From Actinomycetes bacterium (GTDB lineage Bacteria; Actinomycetota; JAICYB01): a stretch of DNA of 37,386 nt. Location of the stretch: the NCBI GenBank assembly GCA_025934435.1, contig JAICYB010000033.1:1-37386 (forward strand). Direction: 5' to 3'. Below are positions 23,001 to 29,780 of this stretch, one piece after another. The notes below the pieces were generated by a model. It had not been told where the DNA came from. It did no database searches and was given only the letters and a program-made list of their open reading frames with translations. Position numbers and translations under genes: made by a program. Position 1 is the stretch's first letter; every line of letters starts with the position of its first letter.

Positions 23001-23571
23001 CGAGGAACGTGATCTGGTTGTGTCCGGCAGCGGTGAACGTGCCGGCGGAGCCGATCGTCAGCGTGTGCGGGTCGTCGATGCGGAGCGGCTTGTCGACGTC
23101 GTTGTCCGCCATGCCGAGATCGCCGCTCACGGACAGGTCCGCGTTGAGTTCTTTCGTGCCCCCGGAGAGGCCGCCGTCGATCGAGGCGTTCGTTGCCGTG
23201 ACGTTCATCCCGAGCGTTCCGCCGTTCCAGTCGAATGTCCCCGTGACCGTCACCGGCGCTCCCGACATGCTGAACGGGACCGTGCTCGGCGTGTAGGAGA
23301 AGTTCGTCAGCGAGATCGCCGGGACGTCCGTCATGTGGACGGTGTGATCGGATGAGATCGTCACCGAATCGCAGGCCTTCGGCTGCATCTGGCTGCTCCA
23401 GTTGTTGTCGTCCTGCCACGAGCCGTTGTGGTCGGTGTCGCTCCACGACTCGCTGTTGCACGTGTCCGCCCACGTCGCACGCGGCATGGCGATCGCGATG
23501 GTGGCGAGGAAGCACGCGGCGATGAGGAACGAACGCAGGAGCTTGGTTGGGATGCGGGCGTCCGGGAACAA
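20077..23571 (-). CDS. Large secreted beta-helix-like protein with three C-terminal repeat modules
   Basis: A 1164-residue exported protein with a TTG start at 23571 preceded by AAAGG. It has a signal peptide (LLRSFLIAACFLATIAIAM, cleavage near TWA). Residues ~40-700 are strings of short strands with G/N turns and recurrent phrases such as FDWNGGTL, FRWTGGTL and VSWTGGEV, like autotransporter or filamentous-adhesin beta-helices. Next is a strand-repeat-like module (GGRLELDIAKKRKHDSLVVNGTAYL). Three modules of about 115 residues end the protein (~810-925, 930-1045, 1050-1164), each with a VDLAVNDKGGVPHSGASAVTARV-like core and ending in GYxTDG, GYYTND or GYTVG. This module type is common in actinobacterial secreted proteins. 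Vicinal CC pairs recur in the helix. There is no catalytic domain or anchor; probably an adhesin or surface polymer binder. Confidence 0.85.
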   Translation of the reverse strand: MFPDARIPTKLLRSFLIAACFLATIAIAMPRATWADTCNSESWSDTDHNGSWQDDNNWSSQMQPKACDSVTISSDHTVHMTDVPAISLTNFSYTPSTVPFSMSGAPVTVTGTFDWNGGTLGMNVTATNASIDGGLSGGTKELNADLSVSGDLGMADNDVDKPLRIDDPHTLTIGSAGTFTAAGHNQITFLACCVTPAKVINNGTINVTGDLLNGGQLNIDGVELDQNKTFEGDDGSSLNLTGPLVVPDGAAFNGSGATFNIENHGTTTTVNGTQTIGNGATVQFSNGQIGGTSTLSGPGTFRWTGGTLADQLTIAHGASVIATGFQTVGSGNRQTILNTNPNDSTNHTGSIDNHGLFSVEDGAFVSTQPASVTTVESDGVLNMRPGTSLDGSGSCCVNPGAVINHGTVQATLAPGTPTTGIFLPATINGARYSSDSSSTTSVGPNQFLELTNLTGPAQSSIDGGTVTGGGTFRIAGLATLAHSTTVSKPTTLEIAKGALTSGTSTFGGDGNVSWTGGEVNGALTVASTGGFTVGGSDAKNVGNFGTPATLTTTSPTTFQGPTTVTVFAGNALTTNGKTTVQHDVTVTSPSCCNNVAQFVNDTKGAITFDPGSGKSDTISNVAFENLGASTIKSGTLNATFAYDQHSGDTEVTNGATLSAGTCCGASPITVSGGRLVGEGTISNGLLNSGGTIDPGTTKSGSVGQLTVNGTMRQQPGGRLELDIAKKRKHDSLVVNGTAYLAGVEHSFVAKKYKPKKRTKIGVLTATSVEGAFDCSFTNGHGRFVPQESPTAVTLAFAKGTTSGCLVYHPTAPQRVASAGTVVSAGHDVDVLIAGHAGVPKSGASAVTVNVLTNGASDAGALTVTRGLVAPSGSAQTQEYSPSAPSAALDTVALNGGKIRLHATNGSVTVFLDVEGYSTDGENTTGALFHPIALPSSFTEPGTVTVDPGNDVDLAVNDKGGVPHSGASAVTARVTVVNPSGDGTLSVWPGGTTAPTETIAFTAGHTVSNVVALALPSDQALRLHTTGSSADVAVQILGYYTNDGTGSWLKLVAPTRILSNDVDSCCAVNQHILGGVLPASGGTSYLLSSEVTNPTADTALSLGHFGIGGNVVTEWEEVPSGGDLSMPVVLALPVPAAPGDNPYLTEELSAGSATVSIDALGYTVG

Positions 23572-23625
23572 GCCTTGGCCTTTCTCTTGCGTGCGCCGAG
23601 CGCCGCGCCCGTGCGCAGAACCTGT

Positions 23626-23651
23626 CCGGGCGGCCGGGGCGGGGCCGCCGG
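23626..23651. terminator. GC-rich hairpin between two minus-strand genes (possible terminator)
   Basis: Arms GGCGGCC (23629-23635) and GGCCGCC (23643-23649) enclose a seven-base loop. The stem can be extended past a bulged G. It lies 54 bases beyond the LLM oxidoreductase stop on the minus strand and 55 bases before the secreted-protein start. No U-tract follows, so it could equally be a 5' leader structure of the secreted-protein mRNA. Confidence 0.3.
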
Positions 23652-23704
23652 TCAGCAGGTTACAACTGAAACTTCAACCGTGTGAGATGCATCGTGCGGT
23701 GTAC

Positions 23705-24559
23705 CTAACGGATGTTCGCGAGAACGCGGTCGGCGAAACGTCGCACCGCATCGGTGCGCGTCTGCAGGTCCGGCGCCTTCGCGGTCATCGCCGGCGCGCA
23801 GAACAACCCGGTGACGCCGAGGTCCTCGAATCGCTTGCAGAGGTCCGCGTCGATGCGCGCCCAGACGGCGAGGATGATCTCGAAGGGTTCGGACGAACCA
23901 TCCCGGAGCTTGCTGATCTTCTCGACCATCGCGACCGCTTCGTCCGGCTGGTAGTCGACGCCGATCCATCCGTCCCCGAGCTCGACGGCGCGACGGATGG
24001 CGGCCGTGCTGTGCCCCCCGACCCAGATCGGGACGGGCTTGCTCGGCGTCGGCGCGATCTTCAGCTCGTCGAAGTCGTAGTACGTGCCGTGGTGCGCGAC
24101 CCAGTCGCCGGTCCAGAGCTTTCGCAGTGCGCCGATCATCTCGTTCAAGCGCTTGCCGCGCGTGTCGTAGTCCTGTCCGGTCTGTTCGAACTCCTCGCGC
24201 ATCCAGCCGGCCCCCACGCCGAGCGCGACGCGATCGTCCGCGATCACGGCAGCGGTCGACACGAGCTTCGCGACCGTGAACAGGTCGCGGGCCGGCGCGA
24301 TGTAGATGTTCGTCGTGAAGTGGATGTTCTTCGTCCGCGCGGCCATGGCGCTGATCAGGACCCACGGATCCGACCACGGCGTATCGGGACCGAAGCCCGG
24401 CTTGCCGTCGTCCGAGTAGAGGTACGTCGACTTCAGCTCGCGCGGGTAGAAGAGGTGATCGGGGATGGAGATGCCGTCGAAGCCCGCTTCGTCCGACACG
24501 ACCGCGAGCTCGATCGCGTCGCGCGGGTCCATGAAAGGAAGGACCTGCCAGAACCTCAA
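23705..24559 (-). CDS. LLM-class F420-dependent oxidoreductase
   Basis: A 284-residue luciferase-like (TIM-barrel) oxidoreductase of the F420-dependent type. Motifs: RFWQVLPFMDPRDAIELAVVSDEAGFDGISIPDHLF at the start; TTNIYIAPARDLFTVAKLVSTAAVIADDRVALGVGAGW (the F420/FMN phosphate region) in the middle; and KPVPIWVGGHSTAAIRRAVELGDGWIG after it. The start is TTG at 24559, which overlaps the upstream SDR stop (TTGA) and gives the family's RFWQ N-terminus; an ATG 12 codons in would remove the first strand. It is the last gene of an NTF2-SDR-LLM operon divergent from the ipd operon. Mycobacterial steroid regulons also contain such an enzyme (Rv3520c); the substrate is unknown. Confidence 0.88.
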   Translation of the reverse strand: MRFWQVLPFMDPRDAIELAVVSDEAGFDGISIPDHLFYPRELKSTYLYSDDGKPGFGPDTPWSDPWVLISAMAARTKNIHFTTNIYIAPARDLFTVAKLVSTAAVIADDRVALGVGAGWMREEFEQTGQDYDTRGKRLNEMIGALRKLWTGDWVAHHGTYYDFDELKIAPTPSKPVPIWVGGHSTAAIRRAVELGDGWIGVDYQPDEAVAMVEKISKLRDGSSEPFEIILAVWARIDADLCKRFEDLGVTGLFCAPAMTAKAPDLQTRTDAVRRFADRVLANIR

Positions 24560-25323
24560 GGCAGCCAGTGTCCGGCGTTCACGTCGATCGCGACGCCGGT
24601 GATGCCGTGCGCCAGCTTGCTCGCGAGGAACAGGATCGCGCCCGCGACATCTTCCGGCGAGACGATGCGTTTCAGGACGGGTTCGTCCAGGAGATCGCGT
24701 CGCACTTCGTCGGGGGTTCGTCCCTGCTCGCCGGCTTTCCAGTCGAAGTACACCTCGAGGCTCGGCCCGTCGACGTAGCCGGGCAGTACGGAGTTCACGC
24801 GGATCCCGCGCGGACCGACCTCGGCCGCGAGCGTGCGGACGAAGCTCAGCAAGGCCCCTTTCGCCGCGGAGTACGCGCCGCCGTCCGGCCCGGCGTTGCG
24901 TGCAGCCATCGAGTTGGTGACGACGATGGATGCGCCGTCCTTCATATGCGGCAGGACGGCCTGACACATCTGCAGCGTGCCGATCACGTTGACCTTCATC
25001 GAACGCCGCCAATCGTCCGGATCGGATTCTTCGATCGTGTCGAACGGCGGATGCATGAACGCGTTCTGGACGAGGCAGTCGATGCGCCCGAAGCGGTCGA
25101 CCGTCGCTTGCGCCAACGCGTTGCAGCTGTCGGCGTCGGCGATGTTCGTGACGACGGGCAAAGCGTCGGCTCCGATCTCCGCCGCGAACGTCTTGAGCTT
25201 GTCTTCGCTGCGCGCACCGAGCGCAACCTGCGCGCCGTGCTCGGCGAACATCCGCGCCGTCGCCTGCCCGATGCCCGGACCGACGCCGGTCACGATCGCG
25301 ACCTTGCCGTCGAGGAGCTTCAT
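24556..25323 (-). CDS. Short-chain dehydrogenase/reductase (SDR)
   Basis: A 255-residue classical SDR. The cofactor loop is TGVGPGIG (13-20). The usual NNAG is altered to QNAF in CLVQNAFMHPP, a change seen in some actinobacterial SDRs. A catalytic Ser lies in VTNSMAA, and the YSAAK Tyr/Lys pair follows, then GIRVNSVLPGYVDGP and a C-terminal ITGVAIDVNAGHWLP. It likely oxidises or reduces a hydroxyl or keto group of a steroid-derived CoA ester. The mycobacterial C/D-ring cluster likewise carries SDR genes divergent from echA20-ipdAB (Rv3548c, Rv3549c). ATG 25323 overlaps the stop of the NTF2-like gene, and its own stop overlaps the LLM start, so the three form a tight operon. Confidence 0.9.
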   Translation of the reverse strand: MKLLDGKVAIVTGVGPGIGQATARMFAEHGAQVALGARSEDKLKTFAAEIGADALPVVTNIADADSCNALAQATVDRFGRIDCLVQNAFMHPPFDTIEESDPDDWRRSMKVNVIGTLQMCQAVLPHMKDGASIVVTNSMAARNAGPDGGAYSAAKGALLSFVRTLAAEVGPRGIRVNSVLPGYVDGPSLEVYFDWKAGEQGRTPDEVRRDLLDEPVLKRIVSPEDVAGAILFLASKLAHGITGVAIDVNAGHWLP

Positions 25324-25763
25324 CGGAACTGTGCGATGTTCGGGCCGGTGCCCATCCACCCGTTCTCGCAGCGGCGGGATGAGATCTTCCACCCGTCGGA
25401 TGTGCGGACGAACGTGTCGACGTAGCGTCCGCCGGTCATCAAGAGCTTCATCTTGTCGTCGCCGGCCGGCATGCCCATAGGGGCGAACAGCTCGGCCGTG
25501 CACGTCGCGGTGTCACCGTCGATCCGGATCCGCCGGTTGGTGATGTAGTGATGCGTTAACGGGAAGCTCGCGACCGACTCGCTGATCCACGCGAGCACGT
25601 CGGCGGCGGATCCGTTCGGTCCAGCGAACGCCGAATAGTCGAGCACGGCGTCGTAGGTGAACACCGATGCCACGAGGGCCCAGTCCTTCGTGTCGACGCC
25701 GTAGGCGTAGTCGTCGAGGAGGTCCGAGACGGCGAGCCGGTCTGACACACTGTCAGATGTCAC
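25320..25763 (-). CDS. SnoaL/NTF2-like protein
   Basis: About 147 residues with the NTF2/SnoaL cone fold. The helices VSDRLAVSDLLDDYAYGVDTKDW and ALVASVFTYDAVLDYSAF open it, followed by the HHYITNRRIRIDGDTATCTAELFAPMG, GGRYVDTFVRTSDGWKISSRRCENGW strands. The family includes ketosteroid isomerases, dehydratases and non-enzymatic ligand pockets; Asp and His residues in the pocket positions would allow acid/base chemistry. I choose GTG 25763 because a minus-strand TAGCGT -10 (25776 to 25771) lies exactly seven bases upstream. GTG 25772 and GTG 25748 are alternatives. A perfect 17-bp palindrome sits inside the first codons. First gene of the operon leading to the SDR and LLM enzymes. Confidence 0.8.
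   Translation of the reverse strand: MTSDSVSDRLAVSDLLDDYAYGVDTKDWALVASVFTYDAVLDYSAFAGPNGSAADVLAWISESVASFPLTHHYITNRRIRIDGDTATCTAELFAPMGMPAGDDKMKLLMTGGRYVDTFVRTSDGWKISSRRCENGWMGTGPNIAQFR
25741..25757. promoter_or_regulatory. Perfect palindromic operator between divergent steroid operons
   Basis: TCTGACA, spacer CAC, TGTCAGA: seven-base perfect arms. It lies just inside the 5' end of the NTF2-like gene (seven bases past its GTG) and 33 bases before the SDR start on the other strand. The layout suits a TetR- or GntR-type dimer controlling both operons. It does not match KstR (AACnnGTT) or the known KstR2 pattern (CAAGnnCTTG). Confidence 0.6.
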
Positions 25764-25770
25764 GCGCCAC

Positions 25771-25776
25771 ACGCTA
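25771..25776 (-). promoter_or_regulatory. -10 element for the NTF2-SDR-LLM operon
   Basis: Read on the minus strand it is TAGCGT, seven bases before the GTG at 25763. That is the same spacing as the other leaderless starts in the window (2132, 2157). Confidence 0.45.
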
Positions 25777-25789
25777 GCAAGGAGAACCG

Positions 25790-26551
25790 GTGGGCCGCCT
25801 CGAAGGGAAGGTCGCGATCGTCACGGGCGCCGCGCAGGGACAGGGCGCCGCGATCGCGCGACGGTTCGTCGACGAAGGCGCGCGCGTTGTCTGCGGCGAC
25901 GTCGTCGACGAACCCGGCAAGACGCTCGCGGACGAGCTCGGCGACGCCGCGATCTACGTCCACCACGACGTGACGGACGAAGCATCGTGGGACGACACCG
26001 TCGGCGCCGCGGAGCGCGCGTTCGGCCCGCCGAGCGTCCTCATCAACAACGCCGGGATCATCAGGTGGGACCCGCTCGAGAAGCATTCGCTCGACGATTA
26101 CCTCGCCGTCATCCGCGTGAATCAGGTCGGATGCTTCCTCGGCATGCGGGCCGTCATCGGTTCGATGAAGGAGAGCGGCGGCGGCTCGATCGTCAACACG
26201 GCATCGTCTGCCGGGCTCGAAGGCAACGCGGGAACGATCGGCTACTCGGCGTCGAAGTTCGCGGTGCGCGGCATGACGAAGACGGCGGCCATCGAACTCG
26301 GGAAGTACAACATCCGTGTGAACACGGTTTGTCCCGGCGGCATCAACACGCAGATGGGCAACCCGCTCGGCGGTACGGCGGACGAAGCGAACGCCGCGTT
26401 CAAGCGCAATCCGATAGCACGCATCGGAACGCCGCACGAGATCGCGTCGATGATGGTGTTCCTCGCGTCCGATGAATCGTCCTACTGCACGGGGGCCGAC
26501 TTCATCGTCGACGGCGGCTACACGACGGGCAAGAACCCGATGCGCATCTAG
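25790..26551 (+). CDS. SDR oxidoreductase resembling 3alpha/20beta-hydroxysteroid dehydrogenase
   Basis: A 253-residue classical SDR. NAD(P) loop TGAAQGQG (12-19), INNAGI (85-90), Ser139 in NTASSAG, Tyr152 and Lys156 in YSASK, then the NIRVNTVCPGGINTQMG segment. Ser139/Tyr152/Lys156 are at the same positions as in Streptomyces 3alpha,20beta-hydroxysteroid dehydrogenase, whose length it also shares. GTG 25790 has an AAGGAGA ribosome site at 25779-25785. It heads the echA20-ipdABC operon, so the likely substrate is a hydroxyl on a steroid ring-degradation intermediate, for example the 5-hydroxy group handled by IpdF in mycobacteria. Its stop is followed at once by the ATG of echA20, with no bases between. 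Confidence 0.9.
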   Translation: MGRLEGKVAIVTGAAQGQGAAIARRFVDEGARVVCGDVVDEPGKTLADELGDAAIYVHHDVTDEASWDDTVGAAERAFGPPSVLINNAGIIRWDPLEKHSLDDYLAVIRVNQVGCFLGMRAVIGSMKESGGGSIVNTASSAGLEGNAGTIGYSASKFAVRGMTKTAAIELGKYNIRVNTVCPGGINTQMGNPLGGTADEANAAFKRNPIARIGTPHEIASMMVFLASDESSYCTGADFIVDGGYTTGKNPMRI

Positions 26552-27289
26552 ATGGGCATCGAGCGAAGCGTCAACGACGGGATCGCGGAAGTCGTCCTCG
26601 ACCAGCCGCCGGTCAACGCGCCGAAGATCGCGCAGTGGTTCGAGATCGCGGACGCGTTCGATCAGTACGGACGGGACAACGACGTCCGGTGCGTCGTCCT
26701 GCGGGCCGAGGGGCGCGGTTTCAACGCCGGCATCGACATCAAGGAAGTGCAGGCGCTTCCCGGTAACGAAGGCATCCTCGGGGTGAACCGCGGATGCTTC
26801 GCCGCCTTCAAGGCGATCTACGACTGCAAGGTGCCGACGATCTGCGCGGTGAACGGGTTCTGCCTCGGCGGCGGGATCGGCCTCGCGGCCTCGGCGGACA
26901 TCCTCATCGCATCGGACGACGCGTACTTCGGCCTCCCGGAGGTCGACCGCGGCGCGCTCGGCGGTGCGACGCACCTCAGCCGCCTCGTCCCCCAAGCCGT
27001 GATGCGGCGCGCGTTCTTCACGGGCGAGAACATCACGGCGTCCGAGCTCGCCCACTACGGATCGGTGACGCGCGTTGTTCCCCGCGAAGAACTTCGTGAT
27101 ACGGCGATGGAGATCGCGCGCAAGATCGCCGCGAAACATCCGAAGGTGATCCGGGCGGCGAAGGAAGCGATGAACGGCATCGACCCCGTCCCGCCGCACA
27201 ACAGCTACCGCTACGAGCAGGGCTTCACCTTCGAGCTCAACCTGCAGGGAGTCGGCGACGAGCTCCGCGAAGAGTTCCTTGAGCGATAA
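26552..27289 (+). CDS. echA20: EchA20-type steroid ring hydrolase (crotonase fold)
   Basis: A 245-residue crotonase-superfamily protein. Landmarks: IAEVVLDQPPVNAPKIAQ at the start; the oxyanion-hole segments RGFNAGIDIKE and CAVNGFCLGGGIGLAASADILIAS; then FGLPEVDRGALGGATHLSRLVP and a C-terminal NSYRYEQGFTFELNLQGVGDELREEFLE. In mycobacteria EchA20 hydrolyses the last cyclic steroid intermediate, opening ring D of the HIEC-CoA-type product before IpdAB opens ring C. The immediate neighbours ipdA, ipdB and ipdC in the same order as Rv3550-Rv3553 make the assignment firm. The start follows the SDR stop directly, and its end overlaps the TTG start of ipdA by 11 bp. Confidence 0.9.
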   Translation: MGIERSVNDGIAEVVLDQPPVNAPKIAQWFEIADAFDQYGRDNDVRCVVLRAEGRGFNAGIDIKEVQALPGNEGILGVNRGCFAAFKAIYDCKVPTICAVNGFCLGGGIGLAASADILIASDDAYFGLPEVDRGALGGATHLSRLVPQAVMRRAFFTGENITASELAHYGSVTRVVPREELRDTAMEIARKIAAKHPKVIRAAKEAMNGIDPVPPHNSYRYEQGFTFELNLQGVGDELREEFLER

Positions 27290-28070
27290 ACGCTGCTCCG
27301 CGGACGACGTCACCGCGCGGATCCGCGACGGCATGACGATCGGGATCGGCGGCTGGGGCTCGCGCCGCAAACCGATGGCGCTCGTGAAGGCGATCTGCCG
27401 GTCGGACGTGAAAGACCTCACCGTTGTGTCCTACGGGGGCCCGGACGTCGGACTCCTCTGCGCCTTCGGCAAGATCCGCAAGCTCGTCTCGGGGTTCGTG
27501 ACGCTCGATTCCATCCCGCTCGAGCCGCATTTCCGGAACGCGCGCCAGAAGGGCGCCGTCGAGTTCGAAGAGCTCGACGAAGGGATGCTGCAGTGGGGCC
27601 TCTACGCCGCGGCGAACCGGCTCCCGTTCATGCCGACGCGCGCCGGCCTGCGCTCCGACGTGCTCGGGGGTCTCGAGACCGTGAAGTCGCCGTACGACGG
27701 AGAGGAGGTCGTCGCGATGCCGCCGCTCCGGCTCGATCTCGCCCTCGTCCACATGAACCGCGCCGACAAGCGCGGCAACGCGCAGTACCTCGGGCCGGAT
27801 CTCTATTTCGACGATCTGTTCTGCATGGCGGCGGACGAAGCATTCGTCAGCTGCGAACGTGTCGTCGACAGCTTCGACGAAGGCTCGTTCCATACGTTGC
27901 GGATCTCGCGCCTGTATACGACGGGCGTCGTCGAGGCGCCGCGCGGCGCGCACTTCACGAGCTGCGTCCCCGATTACGACCGCGACGAGGAATGCCAGAC
28001 CAACTACGCGAAAGCCGCGGCCGATCCCGACGCATGGAAAGCATTCGCCGATGCCTACGTCACGAGCTGA
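27279..28070 (+). CDS. ipdA: IpdA, alpha subunit of COCHEA-CoA hydrolase (CoA-transferase fold)
   Basis: A 263-residue CoA-transferase family I alpha-type subunit. The N-terminal nucleotide-like fold shows RDGMTIGIGGWGSRRKPMALVKAI and LTVVSYGGPDVGLLCAFGKIRKL. The core includes GAVEFEELDEGMLQWGLYAAANRLPFMPTRAGLRSDV and LALVHMNRADKRGNAQYLGPDLYFDDLF. In actinobacterial steroid degradation IpdAB does not transfer CoA but hydrolyses the last steroid ring (ring C) of COCHEA-CoA. The start is TTG 27279, overlapping echA20 by 11 bp; no better in-frame start lies closer. It ends 20 bp inside ipdB, so the two subunits are coupled. Confidence 0.92.
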   Translation: MSDKRCSADDVTARIRDGMTIGIGGWGSRRKPMALVKAICRSDVKDLTVVSYGGPDVGLLCAFGKIRKLVSGFVTLDSIPLEPHFRNARQKGAVEFEELDEGMLQWGLYAAANRLPFMPTRAGLRSDVLGGLETVKSPYDGEEVVAMPPLRLDLALVHMNRADKRGNAQYLGPDLYFDDLFCMAADEAFVSCERVVDSFDEGSFHTLRISRLYTTGVVEAPRGAHFTSCVPDYDRDEECQTNYAKAAADPDAWKAFADAYVTS

Positions 28071-28734
28071 TCACTGCGTCGTCGCGTGCAAGGACGCCCT
28101 TGCGGGTTCGGGCGAGATCCTCGTGTCGCCGTTCGGGATCGTCCCGCCGATAGCCGCGCGGCTGGCGAGAGCTTCGTCCGAACCGGACATCGTCCTGACC
28201 GACGGGGAAGCGCGCGCCATCGACGGCGACGGCAACGTCGAGTCGTGGCTCCCGTTCCGCTTCATCTTCGATCTGCTGTCGTCGGGGAAGCGGCACGTGT
28301 TCATGATGCCCGTGCAGATCGACCGCTTCGGGAACATGAATCTTTCCGCGATCGGCCCCCACGACCACCCCAAGGTGCAGATGATCGGTTCGCGCGGTGC
28401 GCCGGGGAACACGATCTCGCACAAGACGAGCTACTGGGTTCCGCGTCACACCGCGCGCGCCTTCGTCGAACAGGTCGACTTCGTCTCGGGACTCGGCGTC
28501 GATCGCGGGGGACTCGTCCATCACGTCATCACGAATCTCGGCGTGTTCGACTTCGACGGCGGGACCATGCGTGTGAGGTCGCTTCATCCCGGCGTCACGA
28601 TGGACGAGGTGCGCGAGAACACCGGCTTCGCGATCGACGGGGACGAAACACCCACGCGGGAACCGACCGACGACGAACGAGAGCTCATCGCGAAGCTCGA
28701 TCCGAATGATGCGCGCAACAGGGAAGTCTCGTGA
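28051..28734 (+). CDS. ipdB: IpdB, beta subunit of COCHEA-CoA hydrolase
   Basis: A 227-residue beta-type partner of IpdA. It matches M. tuberculosis IpdB block by block: GSGEILVSPFG, ARLARASSEPDIVLTDGEA, SWLPFRFIFDLLSSGKRHVFMMP, QIDRFGNMNLSAIGP, GSRGAPGNTISHKTSYWVPRHTARAFVEQVDFVSGLG, NLGVFDF and RVRSLHPGVTMDEVRENTGFAI. Together with IpdA it opens the final ring. ATG 28051 lies inside the end of ipdA (20-bp overlap), giving the family N-terminus SRADHCVVACKDAL. Its stop overlaps the GTG of ipdC. The protein is about 20 residues shorter than the mycobacterial one, mostly through loop loss between DGEA and SWLPF. Confidence 0.93.
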   Translation: MPTSRADHCVVACKDALAGSGEILVSPFGIVPPIAARLARASSEPDIVLTDGEARAIDGDGNVESWLPFRFIFDLLSSGKRHVFMMPVQIDRFGNMNLSAIGPHDHPKVQMIGSRGAPGNTISHKTSYWVPRHTARAFVEQVDFVSGLGVDRGGLVHHVITNLGVFDFDGGTMRVRSLHPGVTMDEVRENTGFAIDGDETPTREPTDDERELIAKLDPNDARNREVS

Positions 28735-29780
28735 CGCTGCATACACCGCTCTGCGATCTGCTCGGCGTCCGGTATCCGATCGTCCAGACCGGGATGGGTT
28801 GGGTGGCCGGTCCGCGTCTGGCTGCCGCGACGTCGAACGCCGGCGGGCTCGGCATCCTCGCCGCCGCGACGATGACACTCGACGAACTGAACGACGCGAT
28901 CATCGATGTGAAGTCAAGAACGCAACAGCCGTTCGGCGTGAACCTCCGCACCGATGCGCCCGACGTCACCGACCGGGTCGAGCTCATGATCGAGCAGCGC
29001 GTGAAGGTTGCGTCGTTCGCGATGGCGCCGCGCGCGGATCTCGTCGAGCGTCTGAAGGCGGGCGGCCTCGTCGTCATCCCGTCGATAGGCGCGAAGCGTC
29101 ATGCCGAGAAGGTCGCCGAGATGGGCGTCGATGCCGTGCTCGTCCAGGGGGGCGAAGGCGGCGGTCACACCGGCTCCGTCCCGACGACGCTGCTGCTTCC
29201 TCAGGTCGTCGACGCGGTCGATATCCCGGTGATCGCCGCCGGTGGTTTCTTCGACGGACGCGGCCTCGTCGCCGCGCTTGCCTACGGCGCGCAGGGGATC
29301 GCGATGGGCACGCGGTTCCTCCTGACGAAAGAGAGCACCGTCCCGGACGGCGTGAAGGACTTCTATCTCGGCAAGACCGTCAACGACACCCTCGTCACGA
29401 CGAAGGTCGACGGCTTCCCGCACCGCGTGTTGCGCACGGAATTCGTGGACGAACTCCAGCAAGCCGGACGGATCTCCACGATGCTCCGCGCGCTCCGGAA
29501 CGCGGTCGCGTACAAGCGCTACGCGAACGCGAAACTCACGGACATGCTGCGCGAAGGTCTCGCGATGCGGAAGGCGTACGACCTTTCGTTCGGCCAGATG
29601 CTCATGGCCGCGAACACGCCGATGTTCCTGCGTGCGGCGATGGTCGAAGGCTCCCTCAGTTTCGGTGTGTTCGCCTCCGGGCAAGTCGTCGGGATGATCG
29701 ACGACCTACCGGCCGTCTCCGACGTCATCGAGCGCATCGTCAAGGAGGCCGAGGCGACGCTCGGCAAGCTGAACGTATGA
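28731..29780 (+). CDS. ipdC: IpdC, NMO-like flavin-dependent oxidoreductase
   Basis: A 349-residue TIM-barrel flavoprotein of the 2-nitropropane dioxygenase/nitronate monooxygenase superfamily. Typical blocks: GVRYPIVQTGMGWVAGPRLAAATSNAGGLGILAAATMT; VLVQGGEGGGHTG (the FMN-phosphate loop, with the GGEGGGHTG signature); PVIAAGGFFDGRGLVAALAYGAQGIAMGTRFL. In the mycobacterial pathway IpdC acts on 5-OH-HIC-CoA with a dehydrogenase of the SDR type, just before EchA20 and IpdAB. It follows ipdB with a GTGA overlap and keeps the Rv3550-Rv3553 gene order. Its stop overlaps the ATG of a fluoride channel gene, which is not part of the mycobacterial arrangement. Confidence 0.93.
   Translation: MTLHTPLCDLLGVRYPIVQTGMGWVAGPRLAAATSNAGGLGILAAATMTLDELNDAIIDVKSRTQQPFGVNLRTDAPDVTDRVELMIEQRVKVASFAMAPRADLVERLKAGGLVVIPSIGAKRHAEKVAEMGVDAVLVQGGEGGGHTGSVPTTLLLPQVVDAVDIPVIAAGGFFDGRGLVAALAYGAQGIAMGTRFLLTKESTVPDGVKDFYLGKTVNDTLVTTKVDGFPHRVLRTEFVDELQQAGRISTMLRALRNAVAYKRYANAKLTDMLREGLAMRKAYDLSFGQMLMAANTPMFLRAAMVEGSLSFGVFASGQVVGMIDDLPAVSDVIERIVKEAEATLGKLNV

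Noticed and set aside
23572..23704. Small gene or RNA in the 133-base gap between the secreted protein and the LLM gene
   Set aside because: I see only a GC-rich hairpin and a possible leader. No start-stop pair with a ribosome site and no recognisable RNA motif.
25741..25757. KstR2 operator
   Set aside because: The palindrome TCTGACA-CAC-TGTCAGA lacks the CAAGnnCTTG core of KstR2 sites and the AACnnGTT core of KstR sites.
25760..27421. 553-codon minus-strand open frame
   Set aside because: Antisense to the SDR and echA20 genes, whose protein families are certain. The translated product is low-complexity Arg/Val/Asp sequence.
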